In this document: positions 17,464-25,071 of the stretch, one piece after another
How positions within the stretch are numbered: position 1 is the stretch's first letter
Layout of the letters: every line of letters starts with the position of its first letter
DNA from: CAZOBJ01 sp964577825
GTDB taxonomy: Bacteria > Planctomycetota > SZUA-567 > JAFGNG01
Length of the DNA stretch: 64,000 bases
Direction of reading: 5' to 3'
Assembly: GCA_964577825.1 (NCBI GenBank)
Contig: CAZOBJ010000003.1
Coordinates: 7,372-71,371 of the forward strand
Position numbers and translations under genes: made by a program
Notes under the pieces: generated by a model
Seen by the model: only the letters and a program-made list of their open reading frames with translations
What the model was told of the DNA's origin: nothing
Databases searched by the model: none

Positions 17464-17907
17464 TCAGACGGTCAGGGCCCGCCGCATGCGTTCGGCCACC
17501 TGGGAGAACGTGTGGTAGGACTGCTCAAAGGCCGCTTGGCCGCCTAGGGTGAGCAAGAGGTTCGTGGGCGCCACGCCCGAGGGCAGGGCGAAATACTCCA
17601 TCACGTCGGCCACAGGCTCGTCCTCATGCGCGGTGCACACCGCGGTGCGGCCGTCCTGGTGGAACGCGCCGTCTTCGAGCAGGTCGTTGATGAGGTCGCT
17701 CAATCGCTCGCACTCCAGGCCGCAGCAAAGCGCGAAGCGCATCTGCCGCTCCAGAAGGGCCCCGGCCATGCTGCGGAACGCGTCGTCGCCCACGTGCACC
17801 TCGGCCTGGATCAGGCACGCGAATGGCTGCTCCTCGAACGGCAGCGTGAGCTCCATGCCCGGAGCGTATCGCGCGGAGTAGAACGGATGCCCGAAGATCG
17901 TACCCAT
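17464..17907 (-). CDS. Conserved-looking hypothetical protein
   Basis: 147 residues from the ATG at 17907, starting MGTIFGHPFYSARYAPG. Beta/alpha soluble protein with no signal peptide or membrane segment. Visible blocks are ELTLPFEEQPFACLIQAEVH, ALCCGLECERLSDLINDLL, HEDEPVADVMEYFALP and NLLLTLGGQAAFE, with two adjacent cysteines. I do not recognise the family. The start is uncertain. The frame continues open upstream through an arginine-rich stretch, including an ATG at 18084 with a purine-rich AGGGGGTG before it, and a shorter start exists at 17856. It is convergent with the D-aminoacylase and stands alone. Confidence 0.6.
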   Translation of the reverse strand: MGTIFGHPFYSARYAPGMELTLPFEEQPFACLIQAEVHVGDDAFRSMAGALLERQMRFALCCGLECERLSDLINDLLEDGAFHQDGRTAVCTAHEDEPVADVMEYFALPSGVAPTNLLLTLGGQAAFEQSYHTFSQVAERMRRALTV

Positions 17908-18601
17908 GTATCCCGCACGGCTCGTGCAGGTCCACGCGTGCGCGCCGCGCACAGTACACGCTGCACGCACGCGCGCAGTCACGCGCCGCCGCCGTCGCGG
18001 GCGAGGCGGCCTGCGCGTGCGCACCGCCTGTTCCGCGGCCAGCGCGCGCAGCCGACGGCGCGCGCCCTTCATTCGATTCGCCATGCTTGCGCACCCCCTG
18101 CCCTTGCGGACCCCATACGACCCGTCCCCGCGGACGGCCCCGCAGGCCCGAGGGCCTACTGCGCGCCTCAATGTCGATCGAGGGGTGGCTCCCCCTTAAC
18201 AACCGTGGTCTCGCCTCCTCGTAGGTCCGTCATGTTCGGTCTTGACGCGCGGACCGTCAACCCGAAAAACGCCCCCAGGTGCAGATTCCCGGTACGAGTT
18301 GGCCCGCGAAGCGGTTCCCGCCGTGCCAAGCCAGCCGCGCAGGCGAGCCCTCGGACACGAACACAGGCCAAGCTCCGGCCCGAGGTTCGTGGGCCTCATC
18401 CGCTTGCACGCCCTTTGCCTCACAACCGGCACACACGCTGCTTCCCTCTCCGCCAAGTCGCTCAGAACGCGTCCCACCAGCGCAGATGACGTTTCGCGTT
18501 GACAAGCCCGAGGGCTGCGGACAGAGTATTGTCATCAACGCCGACGCAGACGCGACCCGAAGCGGTGTCCGAGTCGGGAACCAGGAGGATCGCCCTTACC
18601 C
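17908..18601. other. Long intergenic region upstream of the FG-GAP gene
   Basis: No supported gene in about 690 bases. The part next to 17907 is an arginine-codon-rich open frame with no protein-like character. A perfect TTGACA at 18499-18504 with a weak CAGAGT 17 bases on (18522-18527) may be the promoter for the downstream gene. I recognise no RNA motif. Confidence 0.4.
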
Positions 18602-20092
18602 ATGGCCACAGATTGCCCGCGCGCCGAATGCGTGCGGACCCTGCACCTGGACGGTTGCGCCGCGAACGAGATCTCTCCGGCCGACGTCAACGGCGACGGC
18701 GAGCTGGAACTGCTCTGCCTCCAGTCGCCGGGGATCTACCAGTCGCGGCTGTTCAACGACGGCGCTGTGTTCTGGGACGCGCCCTACGACGCCAGCGGGC
18801 GGACCCGGCGCGCGGACTGCGGCCTGGCCGCCGTGGACCTGCGCGGCAACGTCCTCTGGCGTTACGGCGAGCCTAAGCCCTATGTCGATGCCGTGGAATG
18901 CTTTACGCACGTGCCGGACCAGCAGGTATGGTGCGAGGACATCGACGAGGACGGAAGCGCCGAAGTCCTGCTCATCCACCGCGACCGGCTACTCTTGCTC
19001 GATGGCCGGACCGGAACGACCCGGCGCGAGACGACCCTGAACCACGACAGCTACGGAATCGTGCGCACCTACCGCGGGCCCGGGGGCCGGCGCGTGTTGG
19101 TGAGCAACACCGAACGCGGCTACCCGCCGCACTGGTACGGCGACCCGACTTTGCTTTTCGATGCGGACCTCAAGCCGCTGGCCACGCTGACCGGGATCGT
19201 GGGCGCCGGACATTCGCCGCGCGCCCTGGACATCGATGGCGACGGCGTGGACGAACTGCTTCTGGGCTACGAGGCTTACGACGCGGACGGCCACCGGCTC
19301 TGGCGCCTTGATGGCCTGGATCCGTCCGGCTACGACCCGGACGAGGAGCACGTGGACCAACTCCAGGTCGCGCCGCTCGGCGAGCAGGGCGAGCCGCGGA
19401 TCGTGTATGCGGGCAGCCGCATGGCCTATGCGGCCGACCTGCACGGGCATGTTGTCTGGGCCCGGGAACTCGGGCATCCCCAGCACGTGGCGCCCGGCCG
19501 GTTCGTGCCCGCGCCCGCGCCGTTGCGGGTCGCCTTCCTCGCCAACATCCGCACGAACGTCGTTCTGTTTGTGCGCGGCCCCGACGGACGGCTGGACAAT
19601 GCCGTCATGCCGCCCGTGGCCTGGCCCGAGGCCCCGGCGGCCCGGAACAAGGCGCACTCCGGCGAGGGGTTCCTGATCTACCCCCAGGGGTGCGCGGACG
19701 GCACGGACGCCCTGATCGCCCGGGACTGGGGTTGGCCCTCGGCGTGGACCATTCATGGCGAGCAGGCCTTCGAGATCCCCTGCCCGGACTTCACGGCTCA
19801 AGGTCGAGCCGGGACCTCGCCGCGCACGGCCGCGCAGGACGAGCAGCTGCGCCGCGACCATATGTGGCCGCACGCCCCGGTGGTTCCTCGCGAGAGCTAT
19901 GGCGTGCGGATCGCGGACTTCGACGGCGACGGCCGCGCCGAAATCCTTGTCCACAACCTGCGCACGGCCTGGATATTCAAGCCGCCGTTCCCTGCGCCGG
20001 GCGCCCCCACCACGCATGATCGGCTCCAGCCCGTGACCGGCCAGGGCTGGTATGCTCTGGAGGCGGGCGGCTTGCCTGCGCCCCGCCGGTAG
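18602..20092 (+). CDS. FG-GAP/VCBS-type beta-propeller protein
   Basis: 496 residues with at least four calcium-loop repeats of DxDxDG type: DVNGDGELELL near the start, DIDEDGSAEVLL, DIDGDGVDELLL, and DFDGDGRAEILV near the end. These loops space out the blades of a beta-propeller as in integrin-alpha/FG-GAP proteins and in polysaccharide lyases of the rhamnogalacturonan type (PL11). There is no signal peptide, so the protein is either cytoplasmic or exported otherwise. Catalytic identity cannot be read. An AGGAGGA lies 12 bases upstream of the ATG, which is long but usable spacing. The gene stands alone, followed by tRNA-Arg. Confidence 0.72.
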   Translation: MATDCPRAECVRTLHLDGCAANEISPADVNGDGELELLCLQSPGIYQSRLFNDGAVFWDAPYDASGRTRRADCGLAAVDLRGNVLWRYGEPKPYVDAVECFTHVPDQQVWCEDIDEDGSAEVLLIHRDRLLLLDGRTGTTRRETTLNHDSYGIVRTYRGPGGRRVLVSNTERGYPPHWYGDPTLLFDADLKPLATLTGIVGAGHSPRALDIDGDGVDELLLGYEAYDADGHRLWRLDGLDPSGYDPDEEHVDQLQVAPLGEQGEPRIVYAGSRMAYAADLHGHVVWARELGHPQHVAPGRFVPAPAPLRVAFLANIRTNVVLFVRGPDGRLDNAVMPPVAWPEAPAARNKAHSGEGFLIYPQGCADGTDALIARDWGWPSAWTIHGEQAFEIPCPDFTAQGRAGTSPRTAAQDEQLRRDHMWPHAPVVPRESYGVRIADFDGDGRAEILVHNLRTAWIFKPPFPAPGAPTTHDRLQPVTGQGWYALEAGGLPAPRR

Positions 20093-20199
20093 ACAGGGTC
20101 GGCTGAGACAAGAGGGTTCGCACACCCGAGCGCCCGGCGCGTGCGTGGCCGCTCTGCTGCGCTCAACAGGTGCGCGGACCGACGCGCCCGCACCAAGGC

Positions 20200-20227
20200 T
20201 TGACAACCGCGGGCCCCCGGGTATAGT
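20200..20227 (+). promoter_or_regulatory. Sigma70-type promoter of tRNA-Arg
   Basis: TTGACA (20200-20205), 16 bases, TATAGT (20222-20227). The predicted transcription start is about 8 bases upstream of the mature tRNA. Confidence 0.85.
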
Positions 20228-20241
20228 GCAAGCGCACACGT

Positions 20242-20316
20242 GCCCCGGTAGCACAGTGGATAGTGCGGCGGCCTCCGGAGCCGCAGACAGGGGTTCAATT
20301 CCTCTCCGGGGTACCA
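20242..20316 (+). tRNA. tRNA-Arg (anticodon CCG)
   Basis: Full cloverleaf. Acceptor GCCCCGG (20242-20248) pairs with CCGGGGT (20306-20312) with one terminal G-U. D stem GCAC/GTGC. Anticodon stem GCGGC/GCCGC with loop CTCCGGA, so the anticodon CCG reads CGG. T stem AGGGG/CCTCT with loop TTCAATT. CCA is encoded at 20314-20316. Confidence 0.96.
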
Positions 20317-20325
20317 AGCACACGA

Positions 20326-20358
20326 GCTCTTCCCGATGCCCGCGGGGAGGGCTTTTTT
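20326..20358 (+). terminator. Intrinsic terminator of the tRNA-Arg gene
   Basis: A 10-bp stem (20326-20335 with 20343-20352, including G-U pairs) and a 7-base loop, followed by TTTTTT. Confidence 0.88.
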
Positions 20359-20694
20359 CTTGCGCCGCGCGTATCATTGAAGCCCGCCGGCCGGTACAGA
20401 GGACTCTCACCGGTCGCTTGACCGGCGGCATTTCCCTGCATATCCTGTCACCTGGGCGGGACGGAAGGCCCAAGCAACCTTGCGCGTCATCAGGCTGACG
20501 AGCCGCGCAAGCGCGAACCGGTGGGGGAGGTCGGTCACGGAAAAGCGGGCGTCAGGTGCGCGTCTCGATTGCTTCCCAAGGACGCGTTCAGGTCTTTGGG
20601 CCTTCCCGCCAGATGTAGGCTCGTGATAGGACTGGCCTAGGATGAGAGTGCCACCCTGGACGAATCCGCTCCAATTCTTTCGAGAGGTCCGGCG
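20359..20694. other. Intergenic stretch downstream of tRNA-Arg
   Basis: No gene found. I looked for a repeat of the tRNA 3' end that would mark an attachment site and saw none here or before the gap. The only functional element I see is GAGAGG just before the next ATG. Confidence 0.4.
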
Positions 20695-22155
20695 ATGAAC
20701 AGGCTTGCCCATCTCAAACAGGTCCTGCGTTATGGTGCCATCCTCCTACTCGCCATCCTCCTTGCCGTACTAGCCGCCCTGTATCTTTTTCCCGCGAGGG
20801 AGGCTGCTTCGCTGCCGAAGTGGAGCGAGCCCGAGAAGCTGATCGAGCTCACAATCGATCTGAACAGACTCCAGGAGCCCAATCTCGACGCCAGCGCCCT
20901 GAAGAGCGAGCTCGACGCTCTCACCGAGACTGCGCGCAAGCGTGTCGAAACATGTGCAACCGTTGAAGAGAAGCTGGCCGTTCTCGTCGACGTGCTCTTC
21001 AGGGAACGCGGTGCAATCTACCTTTCGAACGTATACTGGCGCGACTCCACACTCGCGGCCGCCCTTCTGAGGAAAAGAGGCAACTGCGTGGCGAGCACTA
21101 CGCTTTTCGTAGTGGTCGGCCGCCGCCTGGGTCTACCGATATTTCCTGTGGTAATACCCGAACACATATACGCCCGCTACTTCGATGGGGAAAACTCCGT
21201 CAACGTCGAAACCACCAGCCCCGGCGTGGGCGTATCAGAGCAATCCTATCGTAGGCTATACGACTGGCGCCCCGAAGATGCCGAGTCTATGGGCTACGGC
21301 ATCAACATGTCTGAAAAGCAGTTCACGGCCGTTGTCCACTCTCTCGCCGCCCGACACCACAGCGCTACCGGCAATTCCGAAACGGCCCTCGAAGAGATCA
21401 ACAAATCGATGGAGCTCTGGCCGGACAACGTGGATTTCATGCTCCAGAAGGCCTCTTACACCTACACAGGAAGAGCAGACAGAGAAGCCACCAGCAGGAT
21501 GCTCGGCGAAGTGCTCATCGCCGGAAACACGGAAAGAATCAGGGCCCGGGTAAGCCTTATCCAGGCCCAGATGCTTAAGGACCAAGAGGAATACGAAGAA
21601 GCTCTCGCCATCTTGAAGCAGGCATATGGAACCTGCCCGAAGAGCATGGAGTACCGCGTCCTCTCTTCGATGTCGGTATGCTACCGATCCATGCGGAATT
21701 TCCAGAACATGCTTCTCGTCGACGAGCTTGCCGCCATACTGCACGGCACGAGACAAGACCTCGTGGGTCTGGCCATCGCCTACAAGAACGCGAGGGAGAT
21801 AGAAGCAGCAATCGCGGCTCTGAGAGTGGCTCTTGCCGAGAATCCCGAGGACTGGAACGCCAGGCTCATCCTCGCGGGTTACCTGATACGGGCTGGAGAA
21901 GAGGATGAGGGGTGGAACACGTTTGAAAGCATAAAGAAGCCGCGCGAGAACGAAAGACTGTACGAGACGAATATGGCATGGTTCTACGGCTCCATAGGAG
22001 AAAAGAAGGAATTCCTCCAGCATCTGGAGAACGCGCTGAAGCTGGACCCCGGGAGCTCTGTGCTCAGTTACGCCAAGAGAGAGGTCGACTTCGACAGGTA
22101 CCGCGATGATGAGGATTTCAGGGCACTTCTGAGCAAGTACGCGAGAAGTGAATAG
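20695..22155 (+). CDS. Membrane-anchored transglutaminase-like (SirB1-type) protein with TPR repeats
   Basis: 486 residues. An N-terminal membrane anchor (YGAILLLAILLAVLAALYLF) precedes a papain-like transglutaminase core of about 70-220: RKRGNCVASTTLFVVVGRRL carries the candidate catalytic Cys, and VIPEHIYARYFDG the His. Helical TPR repeats fill residues 220-480 (NSETALEEINKSMELWPDN, EYEEALAILKQAYGTCPKS). It resembles SirB1-like proteins, most of which have no proven activity. The ATG follows CGAGAGG. Codon use differs sharply from its neighbours: AGA, AGG and A/T-ending codons are common (for example AGG-AAA-AGA), and G+C is visibly lower. The gene sits between tRNA-Arg and an assembly gap, suggesting transfer or a foreign contig end. 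Confidence 0.8.
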   Translation: MNRLAHLKQVLRYGAILLLAILLAVLAALYLFPAREAASLPKWSEPEKLIELTIDLNRLQEPNLDASALKSELDALTETARKRVETCATVEEKLAVLVDVLFRERGAIYLSNVYWRDSTLAAALLRKRGNCVASTTLFVVVGRRLGLPIFPVVIPEHIYARYFDGENSVNVETTSPGVGVSEQSYRRLYDWRPEDAESMGYGINMSEKQFTAVVHSLAARHHSATGNSETALEEINKSMELWPDNVDFMLQKASYTYTGRADREATSRMLGEVLIAGNTERIRARVSLIQAQMLKDQEEYEEALAILKQAYGTCPKSMEYRVLSSMSVCYRSMRNFQNMLLVDELAAILHGTRQDLVGLAIAYKNAREIEAAIAALRVALAENPEDWNARLILAGYLIRAGEEDEGWNTFESIKKPRENERLYETNMAWFYGSIGEKKEFLQHLENALKLDPGSSVLSYAKREVDFDRYRDDEDFRALLSKYARSE

Positions 22156-22518
22156 TCGGCAACTGGCTGACTTGATCCAAGAGAAGCTACGCTAGCGAAT
22201 GCGGGCATCCAGGAGCAGGCGAGCGAGTCAATCGTCCGCTCCTCTTGCTTGGTCGCGTTAGATGGTCCTTGGCCGCATTCTGCCCTTTGGGCCCCGTCTG
22301 CCGGCTTCCGAATGTCCCTACAGAATGAGATCGATTACGCGGCACGTCACGGCCGCGCCGAACGGGTATCGATTCGGCGCGACCTGATCTCGAGTCGACA
22401 GCGGCGATGCAAGCTTCACGCGCCCTTGCTGTCGCCATTTTCCCCTTGCGCACTCGCTCAGGTTCTGCTGTATAGAGAGTGGTGAACGGAGCCTGTATGT
22501 GCACAGGCGCCGCGGCAG
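22156..22518. other. Intergenic stretch before the assembly gap
   Basis: No gene seen. It includes an inverted repeat AGGAGC...GCTCCT (22211-22243) followed by CTTGCTT, a poor terminator candidate for the preceding gene, and a possible promoter TTGCGC (22446-22451), 17 bases, TGTATA (22469-22474). A short hairpin GCCTGT/ACAGGC lies at 22491-22508. Confidence 0.4.
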
Positions 22519-22618
22519 NNNNNNNNNNNNNNNNNNNNNNNNNNNNNNNNNNNNNNNNNNNNNNNNNNNNNNNNNNNNNNNNNNNNNNNNNNNNNNNNNN
22601 NNNNNNNNNNNNNNNNNN
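22519..22618. other. Assembly gap (100 Ns)
   Basis: Exactly 100 unknown bases, the conventional placeholder for a scaffold gap of unknown size. The start of the following oxidoreductase gene is lost in it. Confidence 0.99.
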
Positions 22619-23494
22619 GCCCACGGCATCATGGCCCTGGAGTCGGGCCGGCACGTGTTGAGCGAGGTGCCCGCCGAGGTCTCGCTCGACCAGGCCCACA
22701 AGCTCGTGGCCGCGGTGCGCAAGACCGGGCTCAAGTACATGTTCGCCGAGAACACGTGCTACTGGGGGTACGTGCGCGAGTACCAGCGCCAGGTGCAGGC
22801 GGGCCGAATCGGCGAGGTCTTGTACGCGGAATGCGAGTACGTGCACGACACGCGCACACTGGCGGTATCCAACCCCGGCCTCCCGCCCGGCACTCCTTTC
22901 GAAGAGGTGCTGCGCCACCCGGACACGCGCAAGACCTGGCGCGCCACGCTGCATCCGGTCAACTACCTCACCCACGACCTGGGCCCGGTCCTGGAGATCC
23001 TGGACGACCGGTGCGTGAGCGTGGTGTGCATGTCCACGCCCCCGGCCATCGGCGAGGGGTTCGCGCCCGCGGCCGAGGCGGCCCTGTTCAAGACGGCCAA
23101 GGGGCGCGTGATCAAGTTCCTGATGGCCAAGGCCCTGCCCCGTCCCGCGCACCACTGGTTCGTGCTGATGGGAACGCGCGGGAGCATCGAGTCGCCGCGC
23201 GGCCCCGCGAGCAAGCACCTCCTGTACGCGGAGGGCGAGAACATGGACGGGTGGTCCGAGATGTCCTGGACGAGCCGCAACCTGCAGGGCCCGCGCCAGG
23301 CGCTCGCCTCCGGGCACGGCGGCGCGGACTGGTTCATCACCCGCGAGTTCACCGACTGCATCCTCAAGGACACCCCGCCGCCCATCGACGTGTACCGGGC
23401 CATGGACTACACGGTCCCCGGGATTTGCGCGGTGCAGTCCGCCGCCCAGGGCGGCGCGCCGGTGGAGATTCCGGATCTGAGGGAGCAGTCATGA
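22619..23494 (+). CDS. Gfo/Idh/MocA-family oxidoreductase, N-terminus lost in the gap
   Basis: The last 291 residues of an NAD(P)-dependent sugar or cyclitol dehydrogenase. The visible part begins within the Rossmann domain (AHGIMALESGRHVLSEVP, matching the usual GKHVxxEKP cofactor/substrate loop). It continues with FAENTCYWGYVREYQRQVQA and the C-terminal beta-sheet domain with HPVNYLTHDLGPVLEI, where the His and Asp are the expected active-site residues. About 80-100 residues with the GxGxxG loop must lie in or before the gap. The Lys of the usual EKP motif reads Val here (SEVP), which may affect catalysis. Its stop overlaps the start of the acetyltransferase gene (ATGA), so the two are an operon. 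Confidence 0.87.
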   Translation, partial: AHGIMALESGRHVLSEVPAEVSLDQAHKLVAAVRKTGLKYMFAENTCYWGYVREYQRQVQAGRIGEVLYAECEYVHDTRTLAVSNPGLPPGTPFEEVLRHPDTRKTWRATLHPVNYLTHDLGPVLEILDDRCVSVVCMSTPPAIGEGFAPAAEAALFKTAKGRVIKFLMAKALPRPAHHWFVLMGTRGSIESPRGPASKHLLYAEGENMDGWSEMSWTSRNLQGPRQALASGHGGADWFITREFTDCILKDTPPPIDVYRAMDYTVPGICAVQSAAQGGAPVEIPDLREQS

Positions 23495-24306
23495 GCCGGC
23501 ACGTGACCCAACAGGATATCGCCCAGGCGCTGGACGCCATGGGTTTGTCGGCCGGCGACCGGGTGCTCGTGCACAGCTCCCTGTCGAGCATCGGATACGT
23601 GGAGGGCGGCGCCGACGCGGTGCTCGACGCGTTCCTCCAGGTCCTGGGGCCGGAGGGCACACTCATGGTGCCCACGTTCACGTACGCGATGACCACCGAC
23701 TTCGACGTGGAAAACACCCCGTCGAAGACCGGGCGCATCACCGAGACCTTGCGCGCCCGCCCCGAGGCGGTGCGCAGCTTCCACCCCTCGCATTCGCTGT
23801 GCGCCGTCGGGCCGAACGTCCAGGACCTGCTGGCCGGGCACGAGCACACCGACCCGGCCGGCACGGGCTCGCCGCTCGACCGGTTCGTGAGCCAGGGCGG
23901 ACTCGTGTTCCTGCTGGGCGTGGGCCACCGGGCGAACACCACGGTCCACCTGGGCGAGTACCACGCGCGCGTGCCCTACCTGTACGCCTCCCGCAACCTG
24001 GGCACGCCCAAGCAGGCCCAGGTCAGGACCCCGGACGGGCGCACGGTCCCGGTGGCCTACAATCAGGTCCCGGGCTGCAGCCGTAACTTCGGCGCCGTGG
24101 AAGAGCCCCTGCGCGCGAAGGGGGCCATCCGGGACGGGCGGGTCGGCGAGGCGCCCTGCCAGGTGATGCCGGGCCTTGCCATCGTGGACGCCGTGGCAGA
24201 GCTCGTGGCCCGCCAGCCGGACGCCCTGCTGTGCGACCATGAGCGCTGCCGGTACTGCGCCGAGGCGCGCCGCATGGTCCGCGAGGCACAGGACGGCGAC
24301 GCGTAG
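23491..24306 (+). CDS. AAC(3)-fold N-acetyltransferase
   Basis: 271 residues of the Antibiotic_NAT superfamily, CoA-dependent acetylation of an amine. Family blocks: GDRVLVHSSLSSIGYVEGG, GPEGTLMVPTFTYAM, SFHPSHSLCAVGP (His and Ser of the active region), FLLGVGHRANTTVHLGEY. It is related to aminoglycoside 3-N-acetyltransferases. Because it is translationally coupled to a Gfo/Idh/MocA dehydrogenase, a role in amino-sugar or cyclitol metabolism is more likely than drug resistance (inference). The C-terminus has a C-x6-C-x2-C cluster (CDHERCRYC), which could bind metal and is unusual for the family. It ends 3 bases from the convergent MBL gene. Confidence 0.85.
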   Translation: MSRHVTQQDIAQALDAMGLSAGDRVLVHSSLSSIGYVEGGADAVLDAFLQVLGPEGTLMVPTFTYAMTTDFDVENTPSKTGRITETLRARPEAVRSFHPSHSLCAVGPNVQDLLAGHEHTDPAGTGSPLDRFVSQGGLVFLLGVGHRANTTVHLGEYHARVPYLYASRNLGTPKQAQVRTPDGRTVPVAYNQVPGCSRNFGAVEEPLRAKGAIRDGRVGEAPCQVMPGLAIVDAVAELVARQPDALLCDHERCRYCAEARRMVREAQDGDA

Positions 24307-24309
24307 TGC

Positions 24310-25008
24310 CTACCGCCACTCGATCATGGCCTTGGTATAGGCGTTCTCGACAAGGCGCCCGCCTTGTCCCAGGCAGGGCACGCCGTGCCCGGGCAGCAAG
24401 TGGTCGCAGCCCAGGTCCACGAGCCGCTCCAGCGTGCGCAGGTACACCGGGCGGTCGTAGTCCGGGCCGCCGGCCCATCCGAGGATGGCCGCGCCGCCCG
24501 CGCGCTCTGTACAGATCACATCCCCGCAGAACCACACGCGCCCCGCGGCATGGGCGAGCTCGTAGATGACGCAGCTTCCGGCGTGCCCCGGCGCCTCGAT
24601 GCATCGAAACGCGTACTGGCCCACGCGGACCTCGTCGCCGTCCGCGATGACCTCCTCCGCGCGGCACGGCTCGAACCGGCGGTGCACCGCGTACCCGATG
24701 CACCGCGCGTCGCCCGCGGCCATGGCCTCGGCCCCGTCGGCGTTCGTGACAAGGCGCGCGCCCCGGCGCTGCAGCTCGGCCGCGTGGCCGGCATGGTCGT
24801 AGTGCACGTGCGTGATGAGCACATGGCGGGCCGCCGCCAGGTCCAGGCCCCAGCGCCGGGCATGAGCCTGCATGCGCTCGAGCGCGTCGTCGCTCTCCAG
24901 CCCCGTGTCCACGAGCACCGCGCCTTCGTCGGTTTGGACAAGGTAACTGTTCGGATGGCGGGCGTACGCGAATCCCTCGACCAGGTACACGTCCGGCAAG
25001 ATCTGCAT
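24310..25008 (-). CDS. Metallo-beta-lactamase-fold hydrolase
   Basis: 232-residue soluble MBL protein. The zinc motif HxHxDH is at residues 67-72 (THVHYDHAG). Further ligands are in APGHAGS, the metal-bridging Asp in VWFCGDVICTE, and the final His in LLPGHG. This set fits glyoxalase-II/hydroxyacyl-hydrolase-like enzymes with two zinc ions. There is no signal peptide. The ATG at 25008 follows GGAGGAGGAG. It lies 63 bases downstream of the PHP-helicase gene on the same strand and is probably co-transcribed. The substrate is unknown. Confidence 0.88.
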   Translation of the reverse strand: MQILPDVYLVEGFAYARHPNSYLVQTDEGAVLVDTGLESDDALERMQAHARRWGLDLAAARHVLITHVHYDHAGHAAELQRRGARLVTNADGAEAMAAGDARCIGYAVHRRFEPCRAEEVIADGDEVRVGQYAFRCIEAPGHAGSCVIYELAHAAGRVWFCGDVICTERAGGAAILGWAGGPDYDRPVYLRTLERLVDLGCDHLLPGHGVPCLGQGGRLVENAYTKAMIEWR

Positions 25009-25071
25009 CCGCTTTCTCCTCCTCCGGCAATGCACGCCAAGTTCCAGGACCAATTTCCGCGCGACCGCGCG

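Noticed and set aside
17908..18171. Arginine-rich extension of the minus-strand hypothetical gene
   Set aside because: The composition is that of GC-rich non-coding DNA read as Arg/Ala/Pro, without protein-like blocks. It is kept only as an alternative start (18084).
22491..22508. GCCTGT/ACAGGC hairpin next to the gap as terminator or repeat unit
   Set aside because: Only six pairs, no T-tract, no second copy in the window.
20242..22518. Attachment-site duplication of the tRNA-Arg 3' end
   Set aside because: I looked for a second copy of the T-arm/acceptor sequence up to the gap and saw none; an integrated element cannot be shown.
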